Positions 10,846 through 19,193 of a stretch of DNA of 64,000 nt are shown here, piece by piece. Location: positions 1-64,000 of the forward strand of contig JANQSD010000023.1 of NCBI GenBank assembly GCA_028284225.1. Reading direction: 5' to 3'. A program made the translations under genes and the position numbers. Below the pieces are notes generated by a model. That model did no database searches, was not told the origin of the DNA, and was given only the letters and a program-made list of their open reading frames with translations. Positions within the stretch are counted from its first letter, which is position 1. The number at the start of each line of letters is the position of its first letter. This DNA is from Arenicellales bacterium (GTDB lineage: Bacteria > Pseudomonadota > Gammaproteobacteria > Arenicellales > JAHEKD01).

Positions 10846-11049
10846 ATGATGAGTACATCAACCCCCCGTTTTTTAACTAAAGACGATGAGCAACCTGCCA
10901 AGCTCTGCTCTGATATTGGTGCTGACAAACTCCCTGAGAATAAGCGTGTGTACCATAAGCCCGGTATTAAATTATTGGGGACACTGCGTAATTTGATTAT
11001 GGGTGCCTCCGGAGTAGGGATAGACTCAGCTTCCCGGCGTGAATTTTAG
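10846..11049 (+). CDS. Small protein with lasso-peptide-type leader (orphan RiPP precursor candidate)
   Basis: A 67-residue protein. I chose the ATG at 10846 because AAGGAG (10835-10840) precedes it by 5 nt; an in-frame TTG at 10825 has no such site. The C-terminal half has the pattern YHKPGIKLLGTLRNLIMG followed by a short tail (ASGVGIDSASRREF). This is the YxxPxLxxLGxxRxLTxG leader pattern of the lasso-RiPP family, except that the usual Thr at position -2 is Ile here. If the tail is a core starting at Gly, an Asp falls at position 8, where a lasso macrolactam acceptor would sit. No maturase genes (asparagine-synthetase-like, transglutaminase-like or PqqD-like) are in the window. It starts 55 bp after the giant C25 protein and could share its transcript. 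A non-RiPP role is possible. Confidence 0.6.
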   Translation: MMSTSTPRFLTKDDEQPAKLCSDIGADKLPENKRVYHKPGIKLLGTLRNLIMGASGVGIDSASRREF

Positions 11050-11224
11050 TGATATCCAGGGTTGGTTATTGTTCTGGTTGTGATGCCAGTTGAACTGGCG
11101 CCGCTATACAAGAGGTATACCAGTAGTAAAACTTGAGTCATAGACTATAAGGTTGCAGAACTGATTATTATTGAGTTCACAAGAATAAAGCTAGACCACC
11201 GACCGACGGGACGATTCCCAACTC

Positions 11225-11800
11225 CTAATTATCAGTACCAGCAGAAGCATTAACATCTGTAGTTTGCGTATAAGTTCCCGAGATCATTTTAAAACTGTCT
11301 TCAATGATAGAAGCGAGAGCACCGACACAAACGAGAAAACCAGATATTGGTACGATAACAATGGCATATTTTTTCGGCATGTAATTTTGTTTGAAAACTA
11401 ACCGTCCATCTTCCCAGGCAAAGTGCCACATTTCCCAGTATTTTCCTCCCATCGTGCTAACTGCTTCTATGCCGTAGATGATCATCACTATACCGAGACA
11501 AAATATAATCAGTGTCCAGAATTGCTGTACCACAAAGGCTAATTTTACGGGCAACCATGAATAAATTAGATCCAGTGCGATATGGTCCCGGTCTCTGACA
11601 GTAAGCGCCAGTGCTATAAATACAAGCCAAATATTGCTCAATACGGTGAGCAGATCACCCCATACAGGAGGATCTTCAAAAACATACCGCATAACCACGT
11701 TGTAGACGGCGAATATAACCATCAACAATAAAAAGATGGCGCAAAATCCAGTCAGTGTTTTTTTGACAAGTTTGTCGATCCATAGCAAGAATTTAATCAT
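11225..11800 (-). CDS. TRAP transporter small permease (DctQ family)
   Basis: A 191-residue membrane protein with four hydrophobic segments, typical of DctQ. The pattern FAVYNVVMRYVFEDPPVWGDLL in the first third is the family hallmark (N-x-x-x-R-Y-x-F). It is the small membrane subunit that partners the large permease in a sodium-driven, binding-protein-dependent transporter. Gene order is unusual: transcription runs binding protein, large permease, small permease, whereas P-Q-M is commoner. It is the last gene of the operon, 61 bp after the large permease. The substrate is unknown, probably an organic acid. Confidence 0.88.
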   Translation of the reverse strand: MIKFLLWIDKLVKKTLTGFCAIFLLLMVIFAVYNVVMRYVFEDPPVWGDLLTVLSNIWLVFIALALTVRDRDHIALDLIYSWLPVKLAFVVQQFWTLIIFCLGIVMIIYGIEAVSTMGGKYWEMWHFAWEDGRLVFKQNYMPKKYAIVIVPISGFLVCVGALASIIEDSFKMISGTYTQTTDVNASAGTDN

Positions 11801-11861
11801 GGTAAAGCTACCCTGAGGCTAACTCTCTGCCTAATAAATTCATGAAACAACAAACTCAGGG

Positions 11862-13151
11862 TCATTTCACAAATCCTAAAGCTTTTGGTAGATACATGGT
11901 GAATTCAGGCACAATAATTAAAATGAACAGTAATACAAACAGTGCAACCAGATAGGGCAACATAGAAAGCGCTACTTTTTCCAGCCGAACCTTCGCAATG
12001 GCTCCGGCGGTAAAAAACGCAACGCCAACCGGTGGTGTAACAGATCCGATCAAAAAACCGACGACGACAATAAGCGCCGCCTGAACATCCGGGTAGCCAG
12101 CCTTTACCATGACATCCACTAGAACAGGACCGACCACAATGATGTTGGCAGCCGAGTCCATTACCATGCCCAGCAGAAAGATAAACATCACCAGTACCAG
12201 ACTAAACAGCAGCGGATTATAGGTGTAGCCGAGAAGCCATTGTTCGAGATCGCTGATGGCACCGAGGGATGTCAGGAGCCAACTGAAAGGACCGGAAGCG
12301 GCAATAATAATAAATACCATTGCTGAGTTTCGAAAGGCGCGCACAAACGAACTTTTGCAATTATTCCAGTTGATGGTTCGATAGATGAACAGACCAACGA
12401 ACAACGCTATAGTGGCGGTCAAGGCACCGGCTTCAACCACTCCTGCAATGCCAAAAACAACCGACCCGACCAACACAATAGGTATCAGTAGAGCGAATGA
12501 CGATCTATAAGCGGAGACCGCCAGTGCTTTCAGGCTAAAGGGTTCTTCACTGCGCTCGAAATTGTTCCTTTTTGCGATAATATAATTGATAGCCATTATC
12601 AGGAATCCGATCATCAAACCGGGAATAATTCCACCGGCAAACAAAGCACCCACCGATATACCCCCTGCATTGGCAAGAACGATCATCATGATCGACGGCG
12701 GAATGATACCACCGATCGTCGAACTGACAGCAGTAACGGCAGCGGCGAAAGCAGCAGGGTAGCCAGCCTTTTTCATCGCCGGAACCAGCAACGAGCCTAC
12801 CGTTGCTGTATCAGCTACGACCGAACCGTTCATTCCGGCAAAAAACATGGATACAAGAACATTCGCCTGCGCCATGCTGCCGCGCATCCTGCCAATAATT
12901 CGTTGACTCAGATCGACGAGCCTATCTGTTATGGTAGAGCTGGTCATGAGTTCACCCGTCAACATAAAAAACGGTATCGCGGTTAATGGCACAGCATCAA
13001 TGGCGCTGAACATCTGACTTGGGATGAGGATCAAAGGAGCGGCGTCCGTGATCAAGATATAGACCACAGGAATCAGGATCAGGGTAAATCCAATCGGTGC
13101 CCCCAGCATAATAAGTACAACCAAGATGACCAGAAGTAAAATGCTTTCCAT
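11862..13151 (-). CDS. TRAP transporter large permease (DctM family)
   Basis: A 429-residue protein with about 12 hydrophobic segments, the expected length for DctM. It has the typical opening (LLVILVVLIMLGAPIGFTL), the PFFMLTGELM motif after the second segment, the GGIIPPSIMMIV loop and the VTPPVGVAFF motif near the C-terminus. It forms the transport channel with the small permease at 11225-11800 and receives substrate from the binding protein at 13233-14273. All three lie on the minus strand with short gaps, so one transcript is likely. Confidence 0.93.
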   Translation of the reverse strand: MESILLLVILVVLIMLGAPIGFTLILIPVVYILITDAAPLILIPSQMFSAIDAVPLTAIPFFMLTGELMTSSTITDRLVDLSQRIIGRMRGSMAQANVLVSMFFAGMNGSVVADTATVGSLLVPAMKKAGYPAAFAAAVTAVSSTIGGIIPPSIMMIVLANAGGISVGALFAGGIIPGLMIGFLIMAINYIIAKRNNFERSEEPFSLKALAVSAYRSSFALLIPIVLVGSVVFGIAGVVEAGALTATIALFVGLFIYRTINWNNCKSSFVRAFRNSAMVFIIIAASGPFSWLLTSLGAISDLEQWLLGYTYNPLLFSLVLVMFIFLLGMVMDSAANIIVVGPVLVDVMVKAGYPDVQAALIVVVGFLIGSVTPPVGVAFFTAGAIAKVRLEKVALSMLPYLVALFVLLFILIIVPEFTMYLPKALGFVK

Positions 13152-13232
13152 CGGTTTCTCAGTTCCAGTCCAGCTGGGGGCAATACTTTAAAATTAGGTT
13201 ATTTGATTCTACCTTATGCAGAACAATAAGTG

Positions 13233-14273
13233 TTATAAGGCACCGGCTTCTTTTAATGTGGCAATAAAGTCAGTTAGCCCCTGTTCTTCTAACACTCGCT
13301 CTGCAGTTGCAGGATCATACGCACCTTTGGCGTTTAACCAGGCATCTACCGCACCCGCCCTCCAGAGTTTCATTTCCTCCTCGGTAGGTACATACCACTC
13401 TTCGATGCTTGACTTGATTGCAGACTCACCCGCTTTTACCCACTCGCGATCCAGCTTTTGGACATGCTCTCCGAAGGCTTTTGCTGCAGTGTGCAACCAT
13501 TCTCTTTCCTCATCAGTGAGCTTGTCATACTGGCGTTTGTCCATAGATAACTGGTTACCGGACCAAACACCACTTATTTCGGTGAAATACTTGGCTACTT
13601 CATGTAGCTTGGCGACGTGTTGCCAGGGTGTTGCGACGTACTGACCCGAGACTACGCCGGTTTGCAAACCTTGATACAGTTGAGCCCAATCGTAAGGTAC
13701 CGGAATGGCCCCCCAGTTCTTAATCAAAGTGTATTCGATGGGGCTTTTGGTGACACGCCATTTGATACCTTTCATATCGTCAGGTACATGAACCGGTCCG
13801 TGAGCATTCCCAAGCTGGCGAAATCCACCGCTGGAGTAAACAGTCAAGCAGACGTGACCAGATTCCTCAGCTGCTATATCACACTGCTTCTTGGCTAACC
13901 ATTCCGAGGAAATTCGATCCGCATCTTCGATACTCTTAAATATGAAAGGCAGGTCGAAAATAGCCAACGCCGTCCCAAAGTTACCAAAATTTGCGGTTGA
14001 ACTGGTCCACATTGCAATCAAACCTTGATTTGCCTGCTCACCACAGGATTGTTCACTGCAAAGCGATTTGCGATAGTGTGGCTCAATTTTCATTTTACCA
14101 CCCGACACTTTTTCCAAGGTAGGAATCAGGGCCTGATCTATTGCGTCTCCGATTGGCATACCTTTGAAACCCACTGTACCTAGTTTTAATATAGTCTCTG
14201 CGTTCGCTGATTGTGTAAAACATGTGGTAGCGATACTGAGAGCAACTACTTTTAAGATAGATGTAAATTTCAT
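13233..14273 (-). CDS. TRAP transporter substrate-binding protein (DctP family)
   Basis: A 346-residue periplasmic protein with a signal peptide ending SANA (residues 1-25). The segment GIKWRVTKSPIEYTLIKNWG contains the conserved Arg that in DctP proteins binds the ligand carboxylate, followed by PYDWAQLYQGLQTGVVSGQ, the usual Q/E-V-Y-x-x-L-Q-x-G-x-x-D/S-G region. Extra cysteines (SLCSEQSCGEQ) could form a disulfide. It is the first gene of the operon. Its upstream region carries a twin GACAGAT site shared with the epoxide hydrolase promoter, which suggests control by the divergent MocR regulator. The ligand is unknown, perhaps a carboxylate linked to the epoxide hydrolase/aldehyde dehydrogenase pathway. 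Confidence 0.92.
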   Translation of the reverse strand: MKFTSILKVVALSIATTCFTQSANAETILKLGTVGFKGMPIGDAIDQALIPTLEKVSGGKMKIEPHYRKSLCSEQSCGEQANQGLIAMWTSSTANFGNFGTALAIFDLPFIFKSIEDADRISSEWLAKKQCDIAAEESGHVCLTVYSSGGFRQLGNAHGPVHVPDDMKGIKWRVTKSPIEYTLIKNWGAIPVPYDWAQLYQGLQTGVVSGQYVATPWQHVAKLHEVAKYFTEISGVWSGNQLSMDKRQYDKLTDEEREWLHTAAKAFGEHVQKLDREWVKAGESAIKSSIEEWYVPTEEEMKLWRAGAVDAWLNAKGAYDPATAERVLEEQGLTDFIATLKEAGAL

Positions 14274-14348
14274 AGACTTGTTCTCCTAATGGATTCTGTA
14301 TGATTGCTGTATCTGAAATCATATTTGCATATTGCCAATATTATGAAA

Positions 14349-14382
14349 AGTGACAGATAACACGAATACAGGGGACAGATAT
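14349..14382 (-). promoter_or_regulatory. Predicted MocR operator, copy 1 (divergent TRAP/MocR promoter)
   Basis: Two direct GACAGAT repeats at 14352-14358 and 14374-14380, starts 22 bp apart, lie between the divergent dctP-type gene and the MocR gene. A near-copy with identical spacing sits upstream of the epoxide hydrolase at 15933-15961 on the opposite strand. Read in the direction of the TRAP operon, both are ATCTGTC...ATCTGTC. The nearer repeat is 79 bp from the dctP-type start codon. MocR regulators are known to bind such direct repeats; binding here is inferred. Confidence 0.65.
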
Positions 14383-14460
14383 TGCAAGAAGTATTAGAAT
14401 GGAAATGAAACAGTACACAGGTATTTTTATCTAAACCAAATGTAAACTTCAGGACTGACT

Positions 14461-15921
14461 TTGGATTCCACCATACCTCACTTCGTATTGCCCGAGAATT
14501 CGAGCCTGGGATTGCGCGATCAAATTTGCGAAATGATCAGTTCTGCAATCAATTCTGAAGCTCTGTCGCCAAACAGACGCTTACCCTCTTGTCGTGAGTT
14601 AGCCACCCAGCTTGATGTGTCGAGAAATACAGTATTTTCCGCCTACAGCCGGCTGATTGACCTAGGCTTGATAGTTTCGCGTGACCGCTCGGGTTATTAC
14701 ATCAATCCGATTGCCCAGGCAGCCATACCGGGTACTGACCCGGTTAAATTCAGCGATGAGCATAGCGTGAACCCGGCTCCAATAGAATTTGAGTCGCTTG
14801 GATTGACGCCGGTCGACAACCCGCTGGATTGGACTAGTTATCCTTATCCTTTCATTTACAACCAGATTGATCCGGATCTGTTTCCGGTCGAGGGCTGGCG
14901 TGAATGCACCCGGCTCGCGTTGAAGAATACCAGTATGCCTGCCTGGAGAGATGACTCGGTTGAAAGCGACAGTTTGCTATTATCCCAGCAGCTGAGACAA
15001 CGCCTGCTCAGTTCGCGTGGCATATATACTAAGGAAGACGAAATATTGATCACCCTTGGTTCCCAAAACGCGTTGTTCATAATAGGCGCAACCTTTGCAC
15101 AAAAAAACGAACCTATCGCGATCGAAGATCCCGGTTATCATTACGGGCGCAATGCATTTCAACTCGCCGGCAACAAGCTGGTCGGTGTCCCGGTAGACGA
15201 TCAGGGAATCATCGTGTCGTCGATACCCAGCGAATGCCAACTGGTGTTTACCACGCCCGGCCATCAATTCCCAACTATGGTAACGATGACGCAGGCGCGA
15301 CGCGAACAATTACTGAGCGCGGCAGTTTCCAAGGACTTCCTGATTATCGAAGACGATTACGAAGCCGAAATGAATTTCTTCAACACACGCTCTCAATCCC
15401 TGCGTTCACAGGATAAAAACGATCGTGTCATCTATATTGGCAGCCTATCAAAAACCGTTTCTCCCGGTATACGGCTAGGCTTTATGGTCGCCCATCGGGA
15501 CATCATCCGGCAAGCGCGCATCGTCCGCGGTGTGATGATGCGCCATGCACCAACCATCGTTCAGGAGGTTGTTGCCCTGTTTTTTCAACTCGGCTATTAC
15601 GACGCACACCTGCGTAATATCGAACGACGTTACCAGCGGCGCTGGCACACGATGAACGACGCCATAACAAAACACCTGGGCATGTTGCAACGTACCCCAA
15701 CCCGTGGTGGCACTTCCTTTTGGTTAACCGGACCCAAGGGCTTCAATGCCTCGGAACTCGGCATTCGCCTACGTGACAGAGGTGTATTAATTGATATTGG
15801 AGAAACCTATTATCTCAATAGAAACAAACGCAGCTTCCGTTTGGGATTCGCATTTGTACCCATTGATAAACTCGAAGAAGGTATCCAGATGATTGCCGAA
15901 GAAGTGCAACGACTACTCTAA
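14461..15921 (+). CDS. MocR-type regulator (GntR wHTH fused to PLP aminotransferase fold)
   Basis: A 486-residue protein. The start is TTG, with AGGA 6 nt upstream (14451-14454); the next in-frame ATG would remove part of the DNA-binding domain. Residues of about 12-80 form a GntR winged helix (LPSCRELATQLDVSRNTVFSAY). Residues of about 125-486 form the fold-type I aminotransferase domain, with the PLP lysine in YIGSLSKTVSPGIRLG. In the MocR family this domain senses PLP or amino compounds rather than acting as an enzyme. It is divergent from the TRAP operon and followed by the epoxide hydrolase. Twin-repeat sites flank it on both sides, so it probably controls both. This block looks GC-richer than its surroundings, which may indicate acquisition. 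Confidence 0.9.
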   Translation: MDSTIPHFVLPENSSLGLRDQICEMISSAINSEALSPNRRLPSCRELATQLDVSRNTVFSAYSRLIDLGLIVSRDRSGYYINPIAQAAIPGTDPVKFSDEHSVNPAPIEFESLGLTPVDNPLDWTSYPYPFIYNQIDPDLFPVEGWRECTRLALKNTSMPAWRDDSVESDSLLLSQQLRQRLLSSRGIYTKEDEILITLGSQNALFIIGATFAQKNEPIAIEDPGYHYGRNAFQLAGNKLVGVPVDDQGIIVSSIPSECQLVFTTPGHQFPTMVTMTQARREQLLSAAVSKDFLIIEDDYEAEMNFFNTRSQSLRSQDKNDRVIYIGSLSKTVSPGIRLGFMVAHRDIIRQARIVRGVMMRHAPTIVQEVVALFFQLGYYDAHLRNIERRYQRRWHTMNDAITKHLGMLQRTPTRGGTSFWLTGPKGFNASELGIRLRDRGVLIDIGETYYLNRNKRSFRLGFAFVPIDKLEEGIQMIAEEVQRLL

Positions 15922-15932
15922 GTTAAGATTAA

Positions 15933-15964
15933 ATCTGTCCCGTTAATACCTGTAATCTGTCACT
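15933..15964 (+). promoter_or_regulatory. Predicted MocR operator, copy 2 (epoxide hydrolase promoter)
   Basis: Two direct ATCTGTC repeats at 15933-15939 and 15955-15961, starts 22 bp apart, lie just after the MocR stop and 67 bp before the epoxide hydrolase start. The region is an inverted near-copy of the site at 14349-14382, with further matches in the spacer. The same spacing and the same distance to the start codon argue for a shared operator bound by the MocR regulator. Confidence 0.65.
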
Positions 15965-16028
15965 CGACGACTGTAATAGTTTTTTTTAAATTAAATATTC
16001 AAATTCTTTCTTTGGAGCTTGCACCGAT

Positions 16029-17180
16029 ATGACCGCTTGCCAACCTTTTTCAATCGACATCCCTGATGCAACGTTGGAGACCATTCGGGAAAAAGTTGCG
16101 GCTTATCCATGGCACGAAATGCCTGACGATGGCGGTTGGCAATACGGTACTAATCTCGATTACATGAAGGAAATAGCCGACTACTGGGTCAATCAATTCG
16201 ACTGGCACAAACAGCAAGCTGAACTCAATCGCTTTACCCATTTCAAGGCTGACGTCGATGGCATCAAAATTCATTTTATCCATGAGATAGGCAGCGGCCC
16301 GGCACCGACACCATTACTCATCAGCCATGGATGGCCAGGGAGCATCGCTGAATTCATGCAGATTATCGAGCCACTTACGCATCCCGAGCGTTTCGGTGGC
16401 AATGCCGAGGATTCTTTTACCGTCATCGCGCCCTCGTTACCTGGGTTTGGATTTTCCGATCGTCCACCACGGCCCTGGGGGCCTCGAAAAATGGCCGCTA
16501 CATTTAATTCACTGATGACTGATATCCTCGGTTACGATAGCTACATCGCTCAGGGCGGCGACTGGGGTGGAGCGATAACATCGTGGCTTGGCTTGGAACA
16601 CGATGCCTGCAGCGCAATCCATATCAATATTCTTACCATGCGTCACCCTGACGGTCCAAAAGGTGTCGAAGAGAAAGCCTGGGCGGAACGTTTTGAGCAC
16701 GATCAGGAAATGGAAAACGGTTATCGCACGCAGCAGGCGACTAAGCCGCAAACTCTGAGTTATGCCATGATGGATAGCCCTGTGGGTGTTGCTGCATGGA
16801 TTATCGAAAAATTCAATTCCTGGTCGGATACCGATGGGGATGATATCGAAAGCGCATACAGTAAGGATGAGTTGCTTACCAATATCATGATTTACGTGGC
16901 TACTCGTACTTTCAATAGCGCATCATGGATTTACTATGGTCGGCGCGAAGAGGGCGGACGCATTCTGTCACCCGAGGGTAAACGTGTGGAGGTGCCGACC
17001 GGCTGCGCCCTATTCCCAAAAGAAATGCTGGCTTGGCCACCGCGCAGTTATGTCGAGCGAATTTATAACGTTCAACACTGGACTGACATGCCCCGTGGGG
17101 GGCATTTTGGTGCAATGGAAGAGCCCTTACTAATGGTGAATGATCTACGCTCCTTTTTAAACAGTTTGCGTAGCATTTAA
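16029..17180 (+). CDS. Epoxide hydrolase (alpha/beta hydrolase with EHN domain)
   Basis: A 383-residue protein of the usual length for microsomal-type (EHN) epoxide hydrolases. Residues of about 5-110 form the N-terminal EHN segment. The oxyanion motif HGWPGS is at 100-105, the nucleophile Asp178 lies in GGDWGGAI, and the catalytic His359 lies in RGGHFGAMEEP. It opens an epoxide to a diol by way of an aspartyl ester. No signal peptide is seen, so it is cytoplasmic. A predicted MocR site lies upstream and an aldehyde dehydrogenase follows, which suggests a short pathway degrading a compound imported by the adjacent TRAP system. The actual substrate cannot be told from sequence. Confidence 0.92.
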   Translation: MTACQPFSIDIPDATLETIREKVAAYPWHEMPDDGGWQYGTNLDYMKEIADYWVNQFDWHKQQAELNRFTHFKADVDGIKIHFIHEIGSGPAPTPLLISHGWPGSIAEFMQIIEPLTHPERFGGNAEDSFTVIAPSLPGFGFSDRPPRPWGPRKMAATFNSLMTDILGYDSYIAQGGDWGGAITSWLGLEHDACSAIHINILTMRHPDGPKGVEEKAWAERFEHDQEMENGYRTQQATKPQTLSYAMMDSPVGVAAWIIEKFNSWSDTDGDDIESAYSKDELLTNIMIYVATRTFNSASWIYYGRREEGGRILSPEGKRVEVPTGCALFPKEMLAWPPRSYVERIYNVQHWTDMPRGGHFGAMEEPLLMVNDLRSFLNSLRSI

Positions 17181-17232
17181 CAGTCAATTTTTTGATTTTT
17201 CTCAAATAGCATAAACCATCAGGAATAACACT

Positions 17233-18732
17233 ATGTCTACACTTTTAACACATGATGAATATTGCAGTATTGCAAAAAATATTAGCTATCCGATTAATCC
17301 GTTTATCAATGGAAAGTATATTGCACCCTTGTCAGGAAATTCGATGGAAACTATTAATCCAGCCACCGGTACAACGATTACACGAGTAGCTGCCTGTGGA
17401 CCCGAAGATGTAGATTTAGCGGTCGAGGTTTCTCGTAAGTCCTTTAATGAGGGAAGCTGGTCACAAAAGCCTCCATCCGAACGCAAGGCGACCCTTATTA
17501 AATTGGCAAATCTAATAGAGCGAGATCAGCACGAGCTTGCCGTACTGGAGAGCCTCGAAAGCGGCAAACCCATAAGTGAGTGCCAATTGACCGACTTGCC
17601 AGAAACCATTGATACATTGAGATGGCATGCCGAGGCAGCAGACAAAATTTATGATCAGATGTCTCCTGCCAATACCAATGGCATTGGTATGATCATTCGT
17701 GAACCAATCGGAGTGGTTGGTTGTGTATTGCCATGGAACTTCCCCTTGATGATGCTGGTTTGGAAAATTGGTCCGGCTCTGGCAATGGGTAATAGTGTGA
17801 TCGTTAAGCCGGCGGAACAAACCTCATTAACCACCCTGCGTATTGCCGGACTGGCTCTGGAAGCCGGGATTCCAGCCGGCGTGCTTAACGTTCTGCCGGG
17901 ATTAGGTCCGGATGTCGGTGAACCGATGGGGCGACACCAGGGAATCGATGCCATATCCTTCACCGGCTCTACTGAGGTTGGACGGCTTTTCCTTGAGTTT
18001 TCAGCTAAAAGTAATCTGAAGAAAATAATCCTTGAATGTGGCGGAAAGAACCCTGCTGTGGTGCTTTCAGATGCTACGGATTTGGATAGCATCGCGAAAC
18101 ACGTGGTGTTCTCGGCGCTTTGGAACATGGGCCAGAATTGCACCGCTAATTCACGTCTGATCGTCCATAAGGATGTGAAGCAAGAACTGCTTATCAAGAT
18201 CAAACAGGAACTAAAAAGTTGGTATACCGGGGATCCGTTGGACCCAAAAAATCAGCTTGGCGCAATTATATCTAATGAGCAGTACGAAAAAATCATCGCT
18301 TATATTGATTCAGCGACCAAAGAAGGTGCCCAGTTAATCCATGGTGGCAAAGCAGTTACGTCAGGAAATGGTCTTTTTATAGAGCCCACGGTGTTTGATC
18401 ATGTCACGCCCGATATGACCATTGCAAAAGAAGAAATCTTTGGGCCTGTTCTGGGGATTATGACAGTAGAATCAGACCAGGATGCAATTGATCTTGCCAA
18501 TGACACATGTTACGGACTACAGGCATCGCTTTTTACTTCGAGCACTATAAAGACACATCAATACGCACGCGAACTGCAGGCAGGAACGGTTTCAGTTAAC
18601 TGCTATAGCGAAGGTGATATAACGACGCCTTTCGGTGGTTATAAACTATCAGGTTTTGGTGGTCGCGATAATTCATTCATGGCGCATGATCAATATACCG
18701 AAATCAAAACCATTTGGATTGAAACCGATTGA
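17233..18732 (+). CDS. NAD(P)-dependent aldehyde dehydrogenase
   Basis: A 499-residue protein of full length for the superfamily. The cofactor motif FTGSTEVG lies near 235, the general base Glu268 lies in LECGGKNP, and the catalytic Cys303 lies in GQNCTANSR. The closest-looking subgroup is the PuuC/betaine-aldehyde type, which oxidises omega-amino aldehydes and related compounds, but that subgroup call is tentative. It starts 52 bp after the epoxide hydrolase, without an evident terminator, so the two are probably co-transcribed. It would oxidise an aldehyde produced in the same pathway. Confidence 0.92.
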   Translation: MSTLLTHDEYCSIAKNISYPINPFINGKYIAPLSGNSMETINPATGTTITRVAACGPEDVDLAVEVSRKSFNEGSWSQKPPSERKATLIKLANLIERDQHELAVLESLESGKPISECQLTDLPETIDTLRWHAEAADKIYDQMSPANTNGIGMIIREPIGVVGCVLPWNFPLMMLVWKIGPALAMGNSVIVKPAEQTSLTTLRIAGLALEAGIPAGVLNVLPGLGPDVGEPMGRHQGIDAISFTGSTEVGRLFLEFSAKSNLKKIILECGGKNPAVVLSDATDLDSIAKHVVFSALWNMGQNCTANSRLIVHKDVKQELLIKIKQELKSWYTGDPLDPKNQLGAIISNEQYEKIIAYIDSATKEGAQLIHGGKAVTSGNGLFIEPTVFDHVTPDMTIAKEEIFGPVLGIMTVESDQDAIDLANDTCYGLQASLFTSSTIKTHQYARELQAGTVSVNCYSEGDITTPFGGYKLSGFGGRDNSFMAHDQYTEIKTIWIETD

Positions 18733-19105
18733 GTTCACTCCGACAACTGAATAGGGAAAAATATTGAAAGTGTCCGGCGTGCTTAGTTTTGTCGCGTAGT
18801 GGCCAAGTCAAGTGTTCAATAACTAGCCTGCTACTAACATGGCCCATTATTGCCGAGAGTTATGTAAGTTCTCAGCTTAATATTTTCAGGTGGCTCTGTC
18901 CAATACGATTTGGGCTTGAATGGGCCGCAGAGACTCAATCTATTCAACGGTGGTGGCTAAAGAGAGTATATTTTACTAGTAGGTGTTAATTTTCGAATGT
19001 TTGCGGGAGTAATCTAGTTTATCAGCTGAGTGAACCCGCGCGTAAAACTACAAAGTTATATTTAACTTAGTACGAACTGTTTAGAACAACTAGTTTTGTA
19101 AAAGG
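18733..19105. other. Non-coding stretch after the aldehyde dehydrogenase
   Basis: About 370 bp between the aldehyde dehydrogenase and the hairpin at 19106. I see no supportable gene; short frames here have no ribosome binding site or recognisable motif. Confidence 0.5.
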
Positions 19106-19139
19106 TCTATGACCAACAGTTAAATCAGTTGGTCATAGA
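19106..19139 (-). terminator. Strong hairpin, likely porin terminator
   Basis: A perfect 12-bp inverted repeat (TCTATGACCAAC at 19106-19117 and its complement at 19128-19139) with a 10-nt loop. On the minus strand it lies about 55 bp after the porin stop and is followed by CCTTTT. Weaker flanking complementarity (AGAACAA/CTAG) extends the fold. It is a probable intrinsic terminator with a modest T-run. Confidence 0.6.
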
Positions 19140-19193
19140 ACTCTAGTTTAGTTTGTTCTTATTCAAATCTAAAAAGATTCTAAATATAATTAA

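Noticed and set aside
18789-18989. 66-codon frame after the aldehyde dehydrogenase
   Set aside because: No ribosome binding site, no recognisable domain and atypical composition.
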